A DNA stretch of 64,000 nucleotides from Serpens sp964410065 (GTDB lineage Bacteria > Pseudomonadota > Gammaproteobacteria > Pseudomonadales > Pseudomonadaceae), in assembly GCA_964410065.1 (NCBI GenBank), contig CAYPFO010000006.1:25950-89949 (forward strand), in the 5' to 3' direction. Shown piece by piece: positions 1-8,728 of this stretch. Position 1 is the first letter of the stretch; every line of letters starts with the position of its first letter. The notes beneath the pieces are model-generated. The model saw only the letters and a program-made list of their open reading frames with translations. It was not told the origin of the DNA and searched no databases. The position numbers were made by a program, and so were the translations under genes.

Positions 1-1310
1 CGGAGCGAAGGACGTCTTGACCCAGGGCTTGCGCAGCAGACCCAGTTCGTTGGCCTTCTTCGCCACCAGACCGGCAGCGACCACGTTGCGCGGGTTGGAG
101 GTGTTGGTGCAACTGGTAATGGCCGCAATGATCACAGCGCCATCGGGCATCAAGCCCTCGCTTTGTTCAACCTTGCCGGATGCCAGCTTGGCCTCGTCCG
201 CAATGCCGCGCTCCTGCAGCGCACTGGTCGGCAAGCGACGGTGCGGGTTGCTCGGGCCGGCCATGTTACGCACGACGCTGGACAGGTCGAACGACAGCAC
301 GCGCTCGTACTCGGCGGTGTTCAGCGCATCGGCCCAGAGGCCGGTGGTCTTGGCGTAGTCAGCTTGAGGTAGTCGAGGGTCTGCTGATCGATGTAAAACA
401 TCGCCGCCGTCGCACCGTACTCAGGGCACATGTTGGAGATGGTGGCACGGTCGCCGATCGACAGACTATCGGCACCTTCGCCAAAGAACTCGACCCAGGC
501 ACCCACTACGCGCTCCTGGCGCAGGAACTCGGTCAGCGCCAGGACGATGTCGGTGGCAGTGATGCCCGGCTGACGTTTGCCGGTCAGCTTGACACCGACG
601 ATATCGGGCAGGCGCATCATCGAGGCGCGGCCGAGCATCACGGTTTCGGCCTCCAGGCCGCCGACGCCGATGGCAATCACGCCCAGGGCATCGACGTGGG
701 GGGTGTGCGAGTCGGTGCCGACGCAGGTGTCGGGAAAGGCCACGCCGCCGCGCGCCTGGATCACCGGGCTCATTTTCTCGAGGTTGATCTGGTGCATGAT
801 TCCGTTGCCGGCCGGGATCACATCGACGTTTTTAAATGCAGTCTTGGTCCACTCGATGAAGTGGAAACGGTCCTCGTTGCGACGCTCTTCAACGGCGCGA
901 TTCTTCTCGAATGCATCCGGATCGAAGCCGGCATGCTCCACCGCCAGCGAATGATCGACGATCAACTGGGTCGGCACCACGGGGTTTACCTTGGACGGAT
1001 CACCACCCTGTTCGGCAATCGCATCGCGCAGACCGGCAAGGTCCACCAGCGCGGTCTGGCCGAGGATGTCATGGCACACCACACGGGCCGGGTACCAGGG
1101 AAAGTCCAGGTCCTGCCGGCGCTCGATGAGCTGCTTCAGCGAATCGGTCAGCATGGCCGGATCGCAACGGCGCACCAGCTGTTCGGCCAATACGCGGGAG
1201 GTGTAGGGCAGTTTTTCGTAGGCGCCGGGCTGGATAGCTTCGACCGCCGCGCGGGTATCGAAATAGTCCAGCTGGGTGCCCGGCAGGGATTTACGGTATT
1301 CGGTGTTCAT
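1..1310 (-). pseudogene. acnD: 2-methylcitrate dehydratase AcnD, 5' part, frameshifted
   Basis: Aconitase-family Fe/S enzyme that, with PrpF, dehydrates 2-methylcitrate in propionate catabolism. The gene starts at the ATG complementary to 1308-1310 (MNTEYRKSL) and runs off the left edge. The first frame carries typical aconitase text (TDSHTPHVDALG) but breaks after YLKL and stops at 321-323. From about 366 leftward a different frame resumes with DYAKTTGLWAD and continues with clear AcnD sequence, including the first cluster cysteine in SCTNT, to base 1. Compared with remembered family sequence, about 12 residues are missing at the join, which fits an out-of-frame deletion of roughly 37 bp. 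It lies downstream of prpC in the same operon. Either the gene is broken or this is a sequencing/assembly error. Confidence 0.85.
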
Positions 1311-1380
1311 GCCTTGGACTCGACGGTGATGTTTCATAAAGCGGAATGAGCGAACCGGCACCCGGCCCGCTCGTGGCGAA

Positions 1381-2508
1381 TCAGCGCTGATCGATCGGCA
1401 CGACCTTGCGCAGCTCTACGCCGACGTACTCGGCGCTGGGTCGGATGATGCGGTTGTTGGCGCGCTGCTCGAAGACGTGACTGCACCAACCGGCCATGCG
1501 CGAGCAGACAAAGATTGGCGTGAACAGCGGGGTCGGAATGCCCATGAAGTGATAAGCCGAGGCGTGGTAGAAGTCCGCGTTGGGAAAGAGCTTCTTCTGC
1601 CCCCACATGGTTTCGTCGATGGCCACCGAGACCGGATAAAGCACGGTGTCGCCCACGGTGTCGGCCAGCTTTTTCGCCCACTGCTTGATCACTTCGTTAC
1701 GCGGGTCGCTGTCTTTGTAGATCGCATGGCCGAAGCCCATGATCTTTTCCTTGCGCTCGATCAGCGCCAGGGTGCCGGCCCGGGCTTCTTCCGGCGTCTT
1801 GTAGCGGGCGATCATCTCCATCGCCGCCTCGTTGGCACCGCCGTGCAGCGGGCCACGCAGCGTGCCGATGGCGCCGGTGACGCAGGAATAGATGTCGGAC
1901 AGGGTCGAGGCACACACCCGCGCGGCAAACGTGGAGGCGTTGAACTCATGCTCGGCATAGAGAATCAAGGAGACGTTCATCACCTTGACCTCCAGCTCGC
2001 TCGGCTTGCGGCCATGCAGTAGAGCCAGGAAATGCCCGCCAAGGCTTTCTTCGTCACTGGTGCAGTTGATGCGCACGCCGCCGTGGCTGAAGCGGTACCA
2101 GTAAGCCATGACCGAAGGTCCCATGGCCAACAGCCGGTCCGCCTTGTCCTGCTGCTGGGAAAAATCGGTTTCCGGCTCCAGCATGCCCAGCACCGAGCAG
2201 GCGGTGCGGATCACGTCCATGGGGTGCGCATTGGCCGGGGCGCGCTCGAGCACTTCCTTCAGCACATCGGGCAGGTCGCGCCACTGGTGCAGCCGCTCGC
2301 GATAGGCGGCCAACTGTGCAGCGGTCGGCAACTCGCCATGGAACAACAGGTACGCCACTTCCTCGAAACAGGCATGTTCGGCCAGGTCACGCACGTCATA
2401 ACCGCGATAGGTCAGACCGGCGCCCTCCTTACCCACGGTGGACAGGGCGGTTTGCCCGGCGATTTGTCCGCGCAGTCCTGCGCCAGTGAGTACTTTTGCG
2501 TCAGCCAT
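1381..2508 (-). CDS. prpC: 2-methylcitrate synthase PrpC
   Basis: Condenses propionyl-CoA with oxaloacetate to 2-methylcitrate, the first step of the methylcitrate cycle. The product is 375 residues, normal for PrpC. Citrate-synthase motifs are present: GPLHGGANEAAMEM with one catalytic histidine, GFGHAIYKDSDPR with the second, and the C-terminal RMAGWCSHVFEQ and IIRPSAEYVG segments. The start is the ATG at 2508 (MADAKVLTGAGL), chosen because AAGGAG lies just upstream; a longer N-terminal extension would overlap prpB and lacks family similarity. It sits between prpB and acnD on the same strand and is probably co-transcribed from the gntR promoter. Confidence 0.95.
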   Translation of the reverse strand: MADAKVLTGAGLRGQIAGQTALSTVGKEGAGLTYRGYDVRDLAEHACFEEVAYLLFHGELPTAAQLAAYRERLHQWRDLPDVLKEVLERAPANAHPMDVIRTACSVLGMLEPETDFSQQQDKADRLLAMGPSVMAYWYRFSHGGVRINCTSDEESLGGHFLALLHGRKPSELEVKVMNVSLILYAEHEFNASTFAARVCASTLSDIYSCVTGAIGTLRGPLHGGANEAAMEMIARYKTPEEARAGTLALIERKEKIMGFGHAIYKDSDPRNEVIKQWAKKLADTVGDTVLYPVSVAIDETMWGQKKLFPNADFYHASAYHFMGIPTPLFTPIFVCSRMAGWCSHVFEQRANNRIIRPSAEYVGVELRKVVPIDQR

Positions 2509-2584
2509 TGCTTTCTCCTTCTTGGATTTATTCTGGATAGTGCAAAATTGCCTTGCCGGCTCCTGGTTGGGAGCCTTGCTCGTT

Positions 2585-3472
2585 TTAACCCTTCTTCTGC
2601 ACGAACAACGCATCGAGACTCTGCTCGAAGGCGTGATAGTTGATGCGCTCGTACAGCTCCATGCGCGTCTGCATGGTGTCGATCACATTCTTTTGCGTGC
2701 CGTCGCGACGGATCGCCGTGTACACATTCTCGGCCGCCTTGTTCATGGCCCGGAACGCCGACAGCGGATAGAGCACCAGGGACACGGCGGCACTGGCCAG
2801 CTCTTCGGTGGTGTACAACGGCGTGGCGCCAAATTCTGTGATGTTGGCCAGAATCGGCGCTTTTACACGCTCTGCGAATGTGCGGTACATGGCCAATTCG
2901 GTGATTGCCTCGGGAAACACCATGTCGGCACCCGCTTCCACGCAGGCTGCGGCGCGGTCCAGTGCGGCGTTCAAGCCTTCCACCGCCAGCGCATCGGTAC
3001 GCGCCATGATCACGAAGCTGTCGTCGGTGCGGGCATCGACCGCCGCCTTGATGCGGTCGACCATTTCCTGCTGGGAAACGATTTCCTTGTTCGGACGGTG
3101 GCCGCAGCGCTTGGCACCCACCTGGTCTTCGATATGAATGGCCGCCGCGCCGAACTTGATCATCGACTTGACTGTGCGCGCCACGTTGAAGGCCGAGGCG
3201 CCAAACCCGGTGTCGACATCCACCAGTAGCGGCAAATCGCAGACATCAGTGATGCGCCGTACGTCGGTCAACACATCATCCAGCCCGGTAATGCCCAGAT
3301 CCGGCAGCCCAAGAGAACCGGCCGCTACACCGCCGCCCGACAGATAGATCGCCTTGAAGCCGGCGCGCTTGGCCAGCAGCGCATGGTTGGCATTGATGGC
3401 ACCGACCACCTGCAGCGGATGCTCGGCAGCCACCGCATCACGAAAACGCTGGCCCGGAGTACTTTGGCTCAT
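2585..3472 (-). CDS. prpB: 2-methylisocitrate lyase PrpB
   Basis: Cleaves 2-methylisocitrate to pyruvate and succinate, the last methylcitrate-cycle step. The 295 residues match the isocitrate lyase/PEP mutase superfamily. The metal-binding DVDTGFG lies at residues 85-91 and the catalytic loop KRCGH, with its cysteine, at 121-125. The ATG overlaps the gntR stop in an ATGA arrangement, so translation is likely coupled to the regulator. The stop is about 75 bp upstream of the prpC start. Nothing looks damaged. Confidence 0.96.
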   Translation of the reverse strand: MSQSTPGQRFRDAVAAEHPLQVVGAINANHALLAKRAGFKAIYLSGGGVAAGSLGLPDLGITGLDDVLTDVRRITDVCDLPLLVDVDTGFGASAFNVARTVKSMIKFGAAAIHIEDQVGAKRCGHRPNKEIVSQQEMVDRIKAAVDARTDDSFVIMARTDALAVEGLNAALDRAAACVEAGADMVFPEAITELAMYRTFAERVKAPILANITEFGATPLYTTEELASAAVSLVLYPLSAFRAMNKAAENVYTAIRRDGTQKNVIDTMQTRMELYERINYHAFEQSLDALFVQKKG

Positions 3473-4176
3473 GACTCACCTCTTTGCTGATTGTCCTGAA
3501 AGTATTGTTCGGCATTGCGACGCGAGGCGGCGATATGCCGGCGCATCAATAATTCGGCCAGCTCGCCGTCTCGCTCGGCGATGGCATCGAGAATACGGTG
3601 ATGCTCGCTGAAGGCCTGGCGGGGCCGGTTCGGTGTACTGGAAAACTGAATGCGGTACATCCGTACCAGTTGATACAACTCGTCGCACAGCAGCTTGGCC
3701 AGCGTCTGATTGCCACTGCCCTGGATAATCCGGTAATGGAAATCAAAATCGCCCTCCTGCTGGTAATAGCCACGCCCGGCCTGGAACGCTTCGTCACGCT
3801 CGTGGGTTTCCAGAACCCGCCGCAACTCGTCGACGTCCGCTTGGGTCATGCGCTCTGCCGCCAAACGACAGGCCATGCCTTCCAGTGATTCACGAATCTC
3901 GTACAGCTCGATCAGCTCGTTTTGGCCCAAGGACACAACTCTTGCCCCCACATGGGGAACTCTTACCAAAAGCCGCTGTCCCTCAAGGCGGTGGATGGCT
4001 TCGCGGAGCGGCCCTCGGCTGATGCCATACACTCGCGCAAGCTCCGGCTCGGAAATCTTGCTCCCCGGAGCAATCTCTCCCCTGACAATTGCCGCCTGAA
4101 TGCTGCGAAATACTTGTTCGGACAGGGTTTCCCCGTCCTCACCCTTGGCCTGTGCAGCGTACTCAATATCCAACAT
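3469..4176 (-). CDS. GntR/FadR-type regulator of the methylcitrate operon
   Basis: FadR-subfamily GntR regulator of 235 residues, with an N-terminal winged helix-turn-helix at about residues 15-80 (ARVYGISRGPLREAIHRLEGQ) and a C-terminal FCD effector domain. As first gene ahead of prpB, prpC and acnD it is probably the local propionate/methylcitrate-responsive repressor; that role is inferred from position. I chose the ATG at 4176 because an AAGGTG sequence lies at suitable spacing. A GTG at 4185 would add three residues and would place the operator-like TGTCGACA inside codons 1-4. Autoregulation is likely, since one operator-like site overlaps the start region. Confidence 0.9.
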   Translation of the reverse strand: MLDIEYAAQAKGEDGETLSEQVFRSIQAAIVRGEIAPGSKISEPELARVYGISRGPLREAIHRLEGQRLLVRVPHVGARVVSLGQNELIELYEIRESLEGMACRLAAERMTQADVDELRRVLETHERDEAFQAGRGYYQQEGDFDFHYRIIQGSGNQTLAKLLCDELYQLVRMYRIQFSSTPNRPRQAFSEHHRILDAIAERDGELAELLMRRHIAASRRNAEQYFQDNQQRGES

Positions 4177-4185
4177 TGTCGACAC
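4174..4185. promoter_or_regulatory. operator-like palindrome at the gntR start
   Basis: The perfect 8-bp palindrome TGTCGACA lies at 4177-4184, preceded by AT, overlapping the gntR start codon region. It recurs at 4251-4258. FadR-type GntR proteins typically bind short TTGT-ACAA palindromes, so this is a plausible autoregulatory site. Binding is inferred. Confidence 0.5.
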
Positions 4186-4242
4186 CTTGAATCTGTTGCG
4201 CGCAATGCTAGCCCAAATCAGGGCAGATCACGCGCTCGATGA

Positions 4243-4260
4243 GACAATATTGTCGACACC
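4243..4260. promoter_or_regulatory. second operator-like palindrome upstream of gntR-prp operon
   Basis: Two nested palindromes occur here: GACAATATTGTC at 4243-4254 and TGTCGACA at 4251-4258. The 10-bp string ATTGTCGACA is shared with the site at the gntR start, 74 bp away. This spacing would suit a repressor bridging or flanking the operon promoter. Confidence 0.5.
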
Positions 4261-4324
4261 AGCGAGAAAAGCCATGCTACCTTCGTCAACCTTTCAGGCT
4301 CGCGCTCACGCAACGGCGAGGCAA

Positions 4325-4353
4325 TCGCAGTCACAAAATCTGCGTGTTAGAAT
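4325..4353 (+). promoter_or_regulatory. possible sigma70 promoter for the 4480-7538 operon
   Basis: A -10-like TAGAAT at 4348-4353 follows a 17-bp spacer from a weak -35 (TCGCAG, 4325-4330). It would give a leader of about 120 nt before the ATG at 4480. The rest of 4261-4479 shows no convincing gene. Confidence 0.3.
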
Positions 4354-4479
4354 CTTCCGCCCAAGCGCTAACCTGAGCGCCACGAATCAGCCCATCCTTC
4401 TGAACTCGCTGGCACCCATAGGCTTCCGCCACGCCGCCAGTCACCTTTGACCCCGCCGCCGACAGCAGTTACTGGACCT

Positions 4480-5016
4480 ATGAGACGCACGTTTTCGATC
4501 GCCTTCTGCCTACTGTTTTGCTTTGCCAGCCAAAGCTTTGCCCTTGAAAAAACCATCTATGGTTTGAACGAGTACGCCCTGCTTGCCGACTTCAATGAAC
4601 AATTGGCAGCCAAACTCGACACAGGGGCCAAAACGTCATCCCTCAGTGCCCATGACATTCAACGTTTCAGTCACGAGGGCGAAACCTGGGTTCGTTTCCG
4701 CCTGGGCCTCAAGGGCGCCAAGGATTCAGTCATCGAGCGGCCACTGTCGCGTATCAGCAAGATCAAGCGACGCGCTGGCGATATTGATCCCGAGGAAAAC
4801 AAGTCCTACACCGCCCGCCCTGTCATTGAACTGCAACTCTGCCTGGGACAGGCACAACGCACGATCGAGGTAAACCTGACTGACCGCAGCGCCTTTCAAT
4901 ATCCGTTGCTGATAGGCTCCGAAGCCCTCAAACAGTTTGAAGCCCTGGTCGATCCCAGCCTTAAATACGCAGCCGGCAAACCCAGCTGCGCACCTGACGC
5001 ACCCTCTGGCGAGTAA
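4480..5016 (+). CDS. exported retropepsin-like (ATP-dependent zinc protease family) protein
   Basis: A 178-residue protein with a signal peptide (MRRTFSIAFCLLFCFASQSFA). It belongs to the RimB/'ATP-dependent zinc protease' family (PF05618-like), now seen as retropepsin-like aspartic peptidases; the DTGAKTSSL catalytic motif lies at about residues 45-53. The start is the ATG at 4480; an upstream in-frame TTG at 4447 would spoil the signal peptide. It is the first gene of a three-gene operon with an inactive transglutaminase/7TM protein and an ATP-grasp ligase, a common arrangement in Pseudomonas. A role in processing a glutamylated or envelope target is inferred from those partners; the substrate is unknown. 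Confidence 0.8.
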   Translation: MRRTFSIAFCLLFCFASQSFALEKTIYGLNEYALLADFNEQLAAKLDTGAKTSSLSAHDIQRFSHEGETWVRFRLGLKGAKDSVIERPLSRISKIKRRAGDIDPEENKSYTARPVIELQLCLGQAQRTIEVNLTDRSAFQYPLLIGSEALKQFEALVDPSLKYAAGKPSCAPDAPSGE

Positions 5017-5024
5017 ACAGCCCC

Positions 5025-6551
5025 ATGCGCTCTCTTACCCTGCATCTGAAAATCCTGATCACCACCCTGGTGGCCCTGGGCGTTCTGATTACGGCCTATC
5101 AAATCTTCATACTGGGCATTCCGGTCACTGAAGACGAAACCGATGACCTGTGGAATATCGATGCCAAAGTCGAGTTTCAAGCCAACCCCCGGGAGCCGGT
5201 CAAGGTCCAGATGTTCGTCCCGCCGCTGAATCAGGACTATGTTAGCCTCAATGAAAGCTTCATCTCCAACAACTACGGGGTGAGCATCAACCGCATTGAC
5301 GGCAATCGTAAGGTCACCTGGTCGGCCCGCAGGGCCAACGGCAACCAGACGCTGTATTACCGCCTGGTCCTGACCAAACGCTACGGTGTGGAAAAGCCCG
5401 AAGAAAAAGGGCCAATCTTCCGTGACAGCATTCCCATCGAAGGGCCGGAAAAAATTGCCGCCGAGGCGCTGCTGGCGCCCATTCGCCAACATTCGGCGGA
5501 TGTCGAGACGTTCATCAGCGAAACCATCAAGCGGGTCAACAATGCCACTGACGACAATGTCGGGCTGTTGCTGGGGGGGGACCGATCGATCCCCAACAAG
5601 GCCAAGGTCATCGATCTGCTGCTGTCCGTCGCCCATGTCCCGATGGAACGTGTCAATGCCATTCGCCTGACTGCCGATATCACCCAGTCGCCGGAGCTGT
5701 GGCTGCGCAGCTACAACGGCAGCCAGTGGTTGTACTTCAACCCGGTCACGGGCGAACAAGGCCTGCCAAGCGATCGGTTGATCTGGTGGGTCGGCGACGA
5801 TCCGCTGGTCAATGTCGAAGGCGGTAAACAACCGCATGTGACCTTCACCCTCAACAACAGTGAGATCAACGCCATCCGCCTGGCCAAGCTCACGGATGAG
5901 CAGACCGACGCCGGCTTCCTCGAATACTCGCTGTATGGGCTGCCGCTGCAAACCCAGCAAACCTATCAGATCATGATCATGATCCCCATCGGCGTACTGG
6001 TGATCCTGATTCTGCGCAACCTGGGCGGCCTGCAGACCCTAGGCACCTTCACCCCGGTGCTGATCGCCCTGGCCTTCCGCGAAACCCAACTGGGCTTCGG
6101 TATTGTTCTGTTCACCCTGATTACCGCGCTGGGCTTGTCGCTACGCTCTTATCTTGAACATCTCAAGCTACAGATGCTTCCACGCCTCTCCGTGGTGCTG
6201 ACCTTCGTCGTGGTGCTGATTGCAATCATCAGCTTGCTCAGCCACAAGCTGGGCCTTGAGCGTGGTTTGTCCATCGCCTTGTTCCCCATGGTGATCCTGA
6301 CCATGACCATCGAACGCCTGTCGATTACCTGGGAAGAGCGCGGCGGCACCCATGCCTTCAAGGTGGCGATAGGTACGCTGGTTGCAGCCACACTGGCGTT
6401 CATGCTGATGAGCATCCCGGAGCTGACCTATTTCATCTTCACCTTCCCGGCGGTGTTGCTGATCATGGTGGGCTTCATGCTGGCCATGGGGCGCTACCGT
6501 GGCTATCGCCTGACCGAACTGTTCCGCTTCAAAGCCTTTCTGAAGGACTGA
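5025..6551 (+). CDS. inactive transglutaminase fused to 7-TM domain
   Basis: A 508-residue inner-membrane protein. It has an N-terminal membrane anchor (about residues 8-28), a periplasmic transglutaminase-like region over the first 300 residues, and about seven hydrophobic helices from roughly 310 to 500. This matches the paired Transglut_i_TM / 7TM_transglut families, in which the transglutaminase fold lacks an active cysteine. It starts 8 bp after the protease gene and ends 3 bp before the ATP-grasp gene, so the three are almost certainly one operon. A run of eight G residues (5573-5580) occurs in the coding sequence, with the frame intact. Biochemical function is not established. Confidence 0.85.
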   Translation: MRSLTLHLKILITTLVALGVLITAYQIFILGIPVTEDETDDLWNIDAKVEFQANPREPVKVQMFVPPLNQDYVSLNESFISNNYGVSINRIDGNRKVTWSARRANGNQTLYYRLVLTKRYGVEKPEEKGPIFRDSIPIEGPEKIAAEALLAPIRQHSADVETFISETIKRVNNATDDNVGLLLGGDRSIPNKAKVIDLLLSVAHVPMERVNAIRLTADITQSPELWLRSYNGSQWLYFNPVTGEQGLPSDRLIWWVGDDPLVNVEGGKQPHVTFTLNNSEINAIRLAKLTDEQTDAGFLEYSLYGLPLQTQQTYQIMIMIPIGVLVILILRNLGGLQTLGTFTPVLIALAFRETQLGFGIVLFTLITALGLSLRSYLEHLKLQMLPRLSVVLTFVVVLIAIISLLSHKLGLERGLSIALFPMVILTMTIERLSITWEERGGTHAFKVAIGTLVAATLAFMLMSIPELTYFIFTFPAVLLIMVGFMLAMGRYRGYRLTELFRFKAFLKD

Positions 6552-6554
6552 GCC

Positions 6555-7538
6555 ATGTTAGGTCTATGGAGAACCTGGAAGGGCCTGAGCGACAAAGGCA
6601 TCATGGGCATCAATCGGCGCAATGCGGACTACGTGCTGAAGTACAACAAGCGCAGTCTCTACCCGATTGTCGATGACAAGATCATCACCAAGGAACGGGC
6701 TATCGAGGCCGGTATTCACGTCCCGGAGATGTACGGGATCATCGAAACGGAAAAGCAGATCGAGAAGCTCGAGACGATCATTGGCGGTCGCCAGGATTTT
6801 GTCATCAAACCTGCACAAGGCGCCGGGGGCGACGGCATTCTGGTGATCGCCGACCGTTTCGAAGGGCGTTACCGAACGGTGTCCGGCCGAATCATCAGCC
6901 TTGAGGAAATAGAGCAGCAGATCTCCAACATTCTCTCGGGCCTGTACTCGCTGGGCGGCCACCGTGACCGGGCGCTGATCGAATATCGCGTCACGCCCGA
7001 TCCGATCTTCAAGAGCATCAGCTACGAAGGCGTACCGGACATCCGCATCATCGTACTGATGGGCTACCCGGTGATGGCTATGCTGCGCCTGCCCACCCGC
7101 CAATCCAATGGCAAGGCCAACCTGCATCAGGGGGCCATCGGCGTGGGCGTGGATCTGGCCACAGGCGTTACCCTGCAAGGCACCTGGCTGAACAACAAGA
7201 TCAGTAAGCACCCAGACACCACCAATGCCGTGGATGGCGTGCAATTGCCCAACTGGGACGGTTTCATGAAGCTCGCCGCAGGCTGCTACGAGCTGTGCGG
7301 ACTGGGTTACATCGGCGTTGATATGGTCCTCGACCAGGACAAGGGGCCGTTGATTCTCGAACTCAATGCCCGCCCCGGTCTCAACATTCAGATTGCCAAC
7401 GATTGCGGCCTGACACACCGGGCCCACGCCGTCGAGGCGCACTTGGCAAACCTGAAGAAGAAGGGCGACAAGGAAACGCCTGAACAGCGTGTGAAATTTG
7501 CCCAAGAGTTGTTCGGGCACGTGCCGACAAAGGTTTGA
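6555..7538 (+). CDS. RimK-related ATP-grasp alpha-L-glutamate ligase-like protein
   Basis: A 327-residue cytoplasmic ATP-grasp enzyme. The glycine-rich ATP-binding segment FVIKPAQGAGGDGILVI lies near residue 80, and the C-terminal metal/ATP site is LILELNARPGLNIQIAN. It belongs to the RimK-related ligase family that adds glutamate-like residues to an amino-acid or peptide acceptor; the acceptor is not known here. It closes the operon with the retropepsin-like protease and the 7TM protein, suggesting a synthesis/hydrolysis pair acting across the membrane (inference). A strong terminator follows 25 bp downstream. Confidence 0.85.
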   Translation: MLGLWRTWKGLSDKGIMGINRRNADYVLKYNKRSLYPIVDDKIITKERAIEAGIHVPEMYGIIETEKQIEKLETIIGGRQDFVIKPAQGAGGDGILVIADRFEGRYRTVSGRIISLEEIEQQISNILSGLYSLGGHRDRALIEYRVTPDPIFKSISYEGVPDIRIIVLMGYPVMAMLRLPTRQSNGKANLHQGAIGVGVDLATGVTLQGTWLNNKISKHPDTTNAVDGVQLPNWDGFMKLAAGCYELCGLGYIGVDMVLDQDKGPLILELNARPGLNIQIANDCGLTHRAHAVEAHLANLKKKGDKETPEQRVKFAQELFGHVPTKV

Positions 7539-7564
7539 GCCGATTCACGCCGTATAAATGAAAG

Positions 7565-7588
7565 CCCGACCATGTGTCGGGTTTTTAT
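7565..7588. terminator. rho-independent terminator, probably bidirectional
   Basis: Stem CCCGAC (7565-7570) and GTCGGG (7576-7581) with a 5-nt loop, followed by a T run on the plus strand and preceded by AAAG, which gives a weaker tail on the minus strand. It lies between two convergent operons. Confidence 0.85.
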
Positions 7589-7598
7589 TTATATGGAC

Positions 7599-8720
7599 TC
7601 AACGAATGATAGCCAGCTCGAACTCGCCGTAATCCACATGGCGATGCGTCTGCAAGCCAGTCGAGTCAATCGCTGCGCGCTGCAAGGGACGGTTGAAGGG
7701 CTTGTTATCCAGGGTCCGCAACGCCCGGTCTTCATCGGTCGTCAGCAACAGCACATAACGCTCACCCTGACCGGCGTGCACGGGAACAGTGCCTTCAATG
7801 AAGGCATAGCGATACCAGGTTTCCGGATGCAGTTGGTACACCGCGTCACTGACCAGGCGGGTGGGACGCTTGGCCTCATCCAGAAACAACAGCGAAGGGT
7901 AAACAAGCTGCTTGTTGGCGAAACTGCGCACTCGCAAACCGTACGTATGCTGCGAGCGCGGCAAGCTGAGGGCCGCGTAATAGCTGCGTCCCATGGGGAA
8001 CTGCAAGCTAGGCGAGAAGCGGCTCAGTTCCTGGTAGCGAGGCTCCTCTACGGCAAGCTCGGTAAATGCACTGTCCGACAATTGCGTGCAACAACGTTCG
8101 AGCAACGCCTGGTACGGACCGCCATCGCGCGCCTGGCTCCTTTTCAGTAATGCCTGCAGCGCCGGGCTGGGCTGGCCATCCAAGCCAGGCAATATCGACG
8201 TGGCGCGAGCGAACTCGACTTGCCGTCCCTCAGTGAACGTAATCGGAGCAGGCGCTGTTGTTCGTTCCGCACCCTCGGGCATCGGTGAGTTGTGCATACG
8301 CCCCTGATCATCGATCCAGGTGTAGTAAGCCGTGCCGTGCTCGCTGCGCACAAAGCTGCGCCCTTCCAGGACATCGGCGTCGATGTAATCCGTGGGCGCC
8401 TCTCCACTGCGCAGCCGTTTGTTATCTTGCCCTGCTTCCTCTGCGCCGGAGTACACACTGTTGTGCAAATTGCCGCTGGCATCGACCCAGGTGAAATAGC
8501 GACGTTTGCTTTCCGCCACTGCACCTGATGTCCATCCCCTGCCCCGCTTTTGCTCGCCGGCCTCGATACGCCGCTCGGCCTGCCGCTGCTGTACTGCATA
8601 GTGCTCATCGACGAACGTGTTATGCACGCGGCCTTGGTCATCAATCCAAGTCAGATAACGTCCATTACCTGCCTGGGCGCAGGACATGAAGACCAACAAT
8701 ACAAACAGCTTAATACGCAT
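7599..8720 (-). CDS. FilE-like exported protein with three DUF4124-like repeats and MalM-like C-terminus
   Basis: A 373-residue exported protein with a signal peptide (MRIKLFVLLVFMSCAQA). Three near-identical Y-x-TW-[IV]-D-x-x-G-x-x-HN motifs at about residues 22-34, 75-87 and 132-144 resemble DUF4124 repeats. The second half resembles the MalM/FilE family of periplasmic proteins. The ATG at 8720 was chosen over a TTG at 8732 because it starts the signal peptide and lies 8 bp after the upstream stop. It is the last gene of a five-gene cluster whose members recall the fil (putative pilus/secretion) genes of Acinetobacter. Function is unproven. Confidence 0.75.
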   Translation of the reverse strand: MRIKLFVLLVFMSCAQAGNGRYLTWIDDQGRVHNTFVDEHYAVQQRQAERRIEAGEQKRGRGWTSGAVAESKRRYFTWVDASGNLHNSVYSGAEEAGQDNKRLRSGEAPTDYIDADVLEGRSFVRSEHGTAYYTWIDDQGRMHNSPMPEGAERTTAPAPITFTEGRQVEFARATSILPGLDGQPSPALQALLKRSQARDGGPYQALLERCCTQLSDSAFTELAVEEPRYQELSRFSPSLQFPMGRSYYAALSLPRSQHTYGLRVRSFANKQLVYPSLLFLDEAKRPTRLVSDAVYQLHPETWYRYAFIEGTVPVHAGQGERYVLLLTTDEDRALRTLDNKPFNRPLQRAAIDSTGLQTHRHVDYGEFELAIIR

Positions 8721-8728
8721 AGCAGTAC

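Noticed and set aside
180..1349. A 389-codon plus-strand open frame across acnD
   Set aside because: It is antisense to clear aconitase sequence and has no known motifs; the frame is open only because of high GC.
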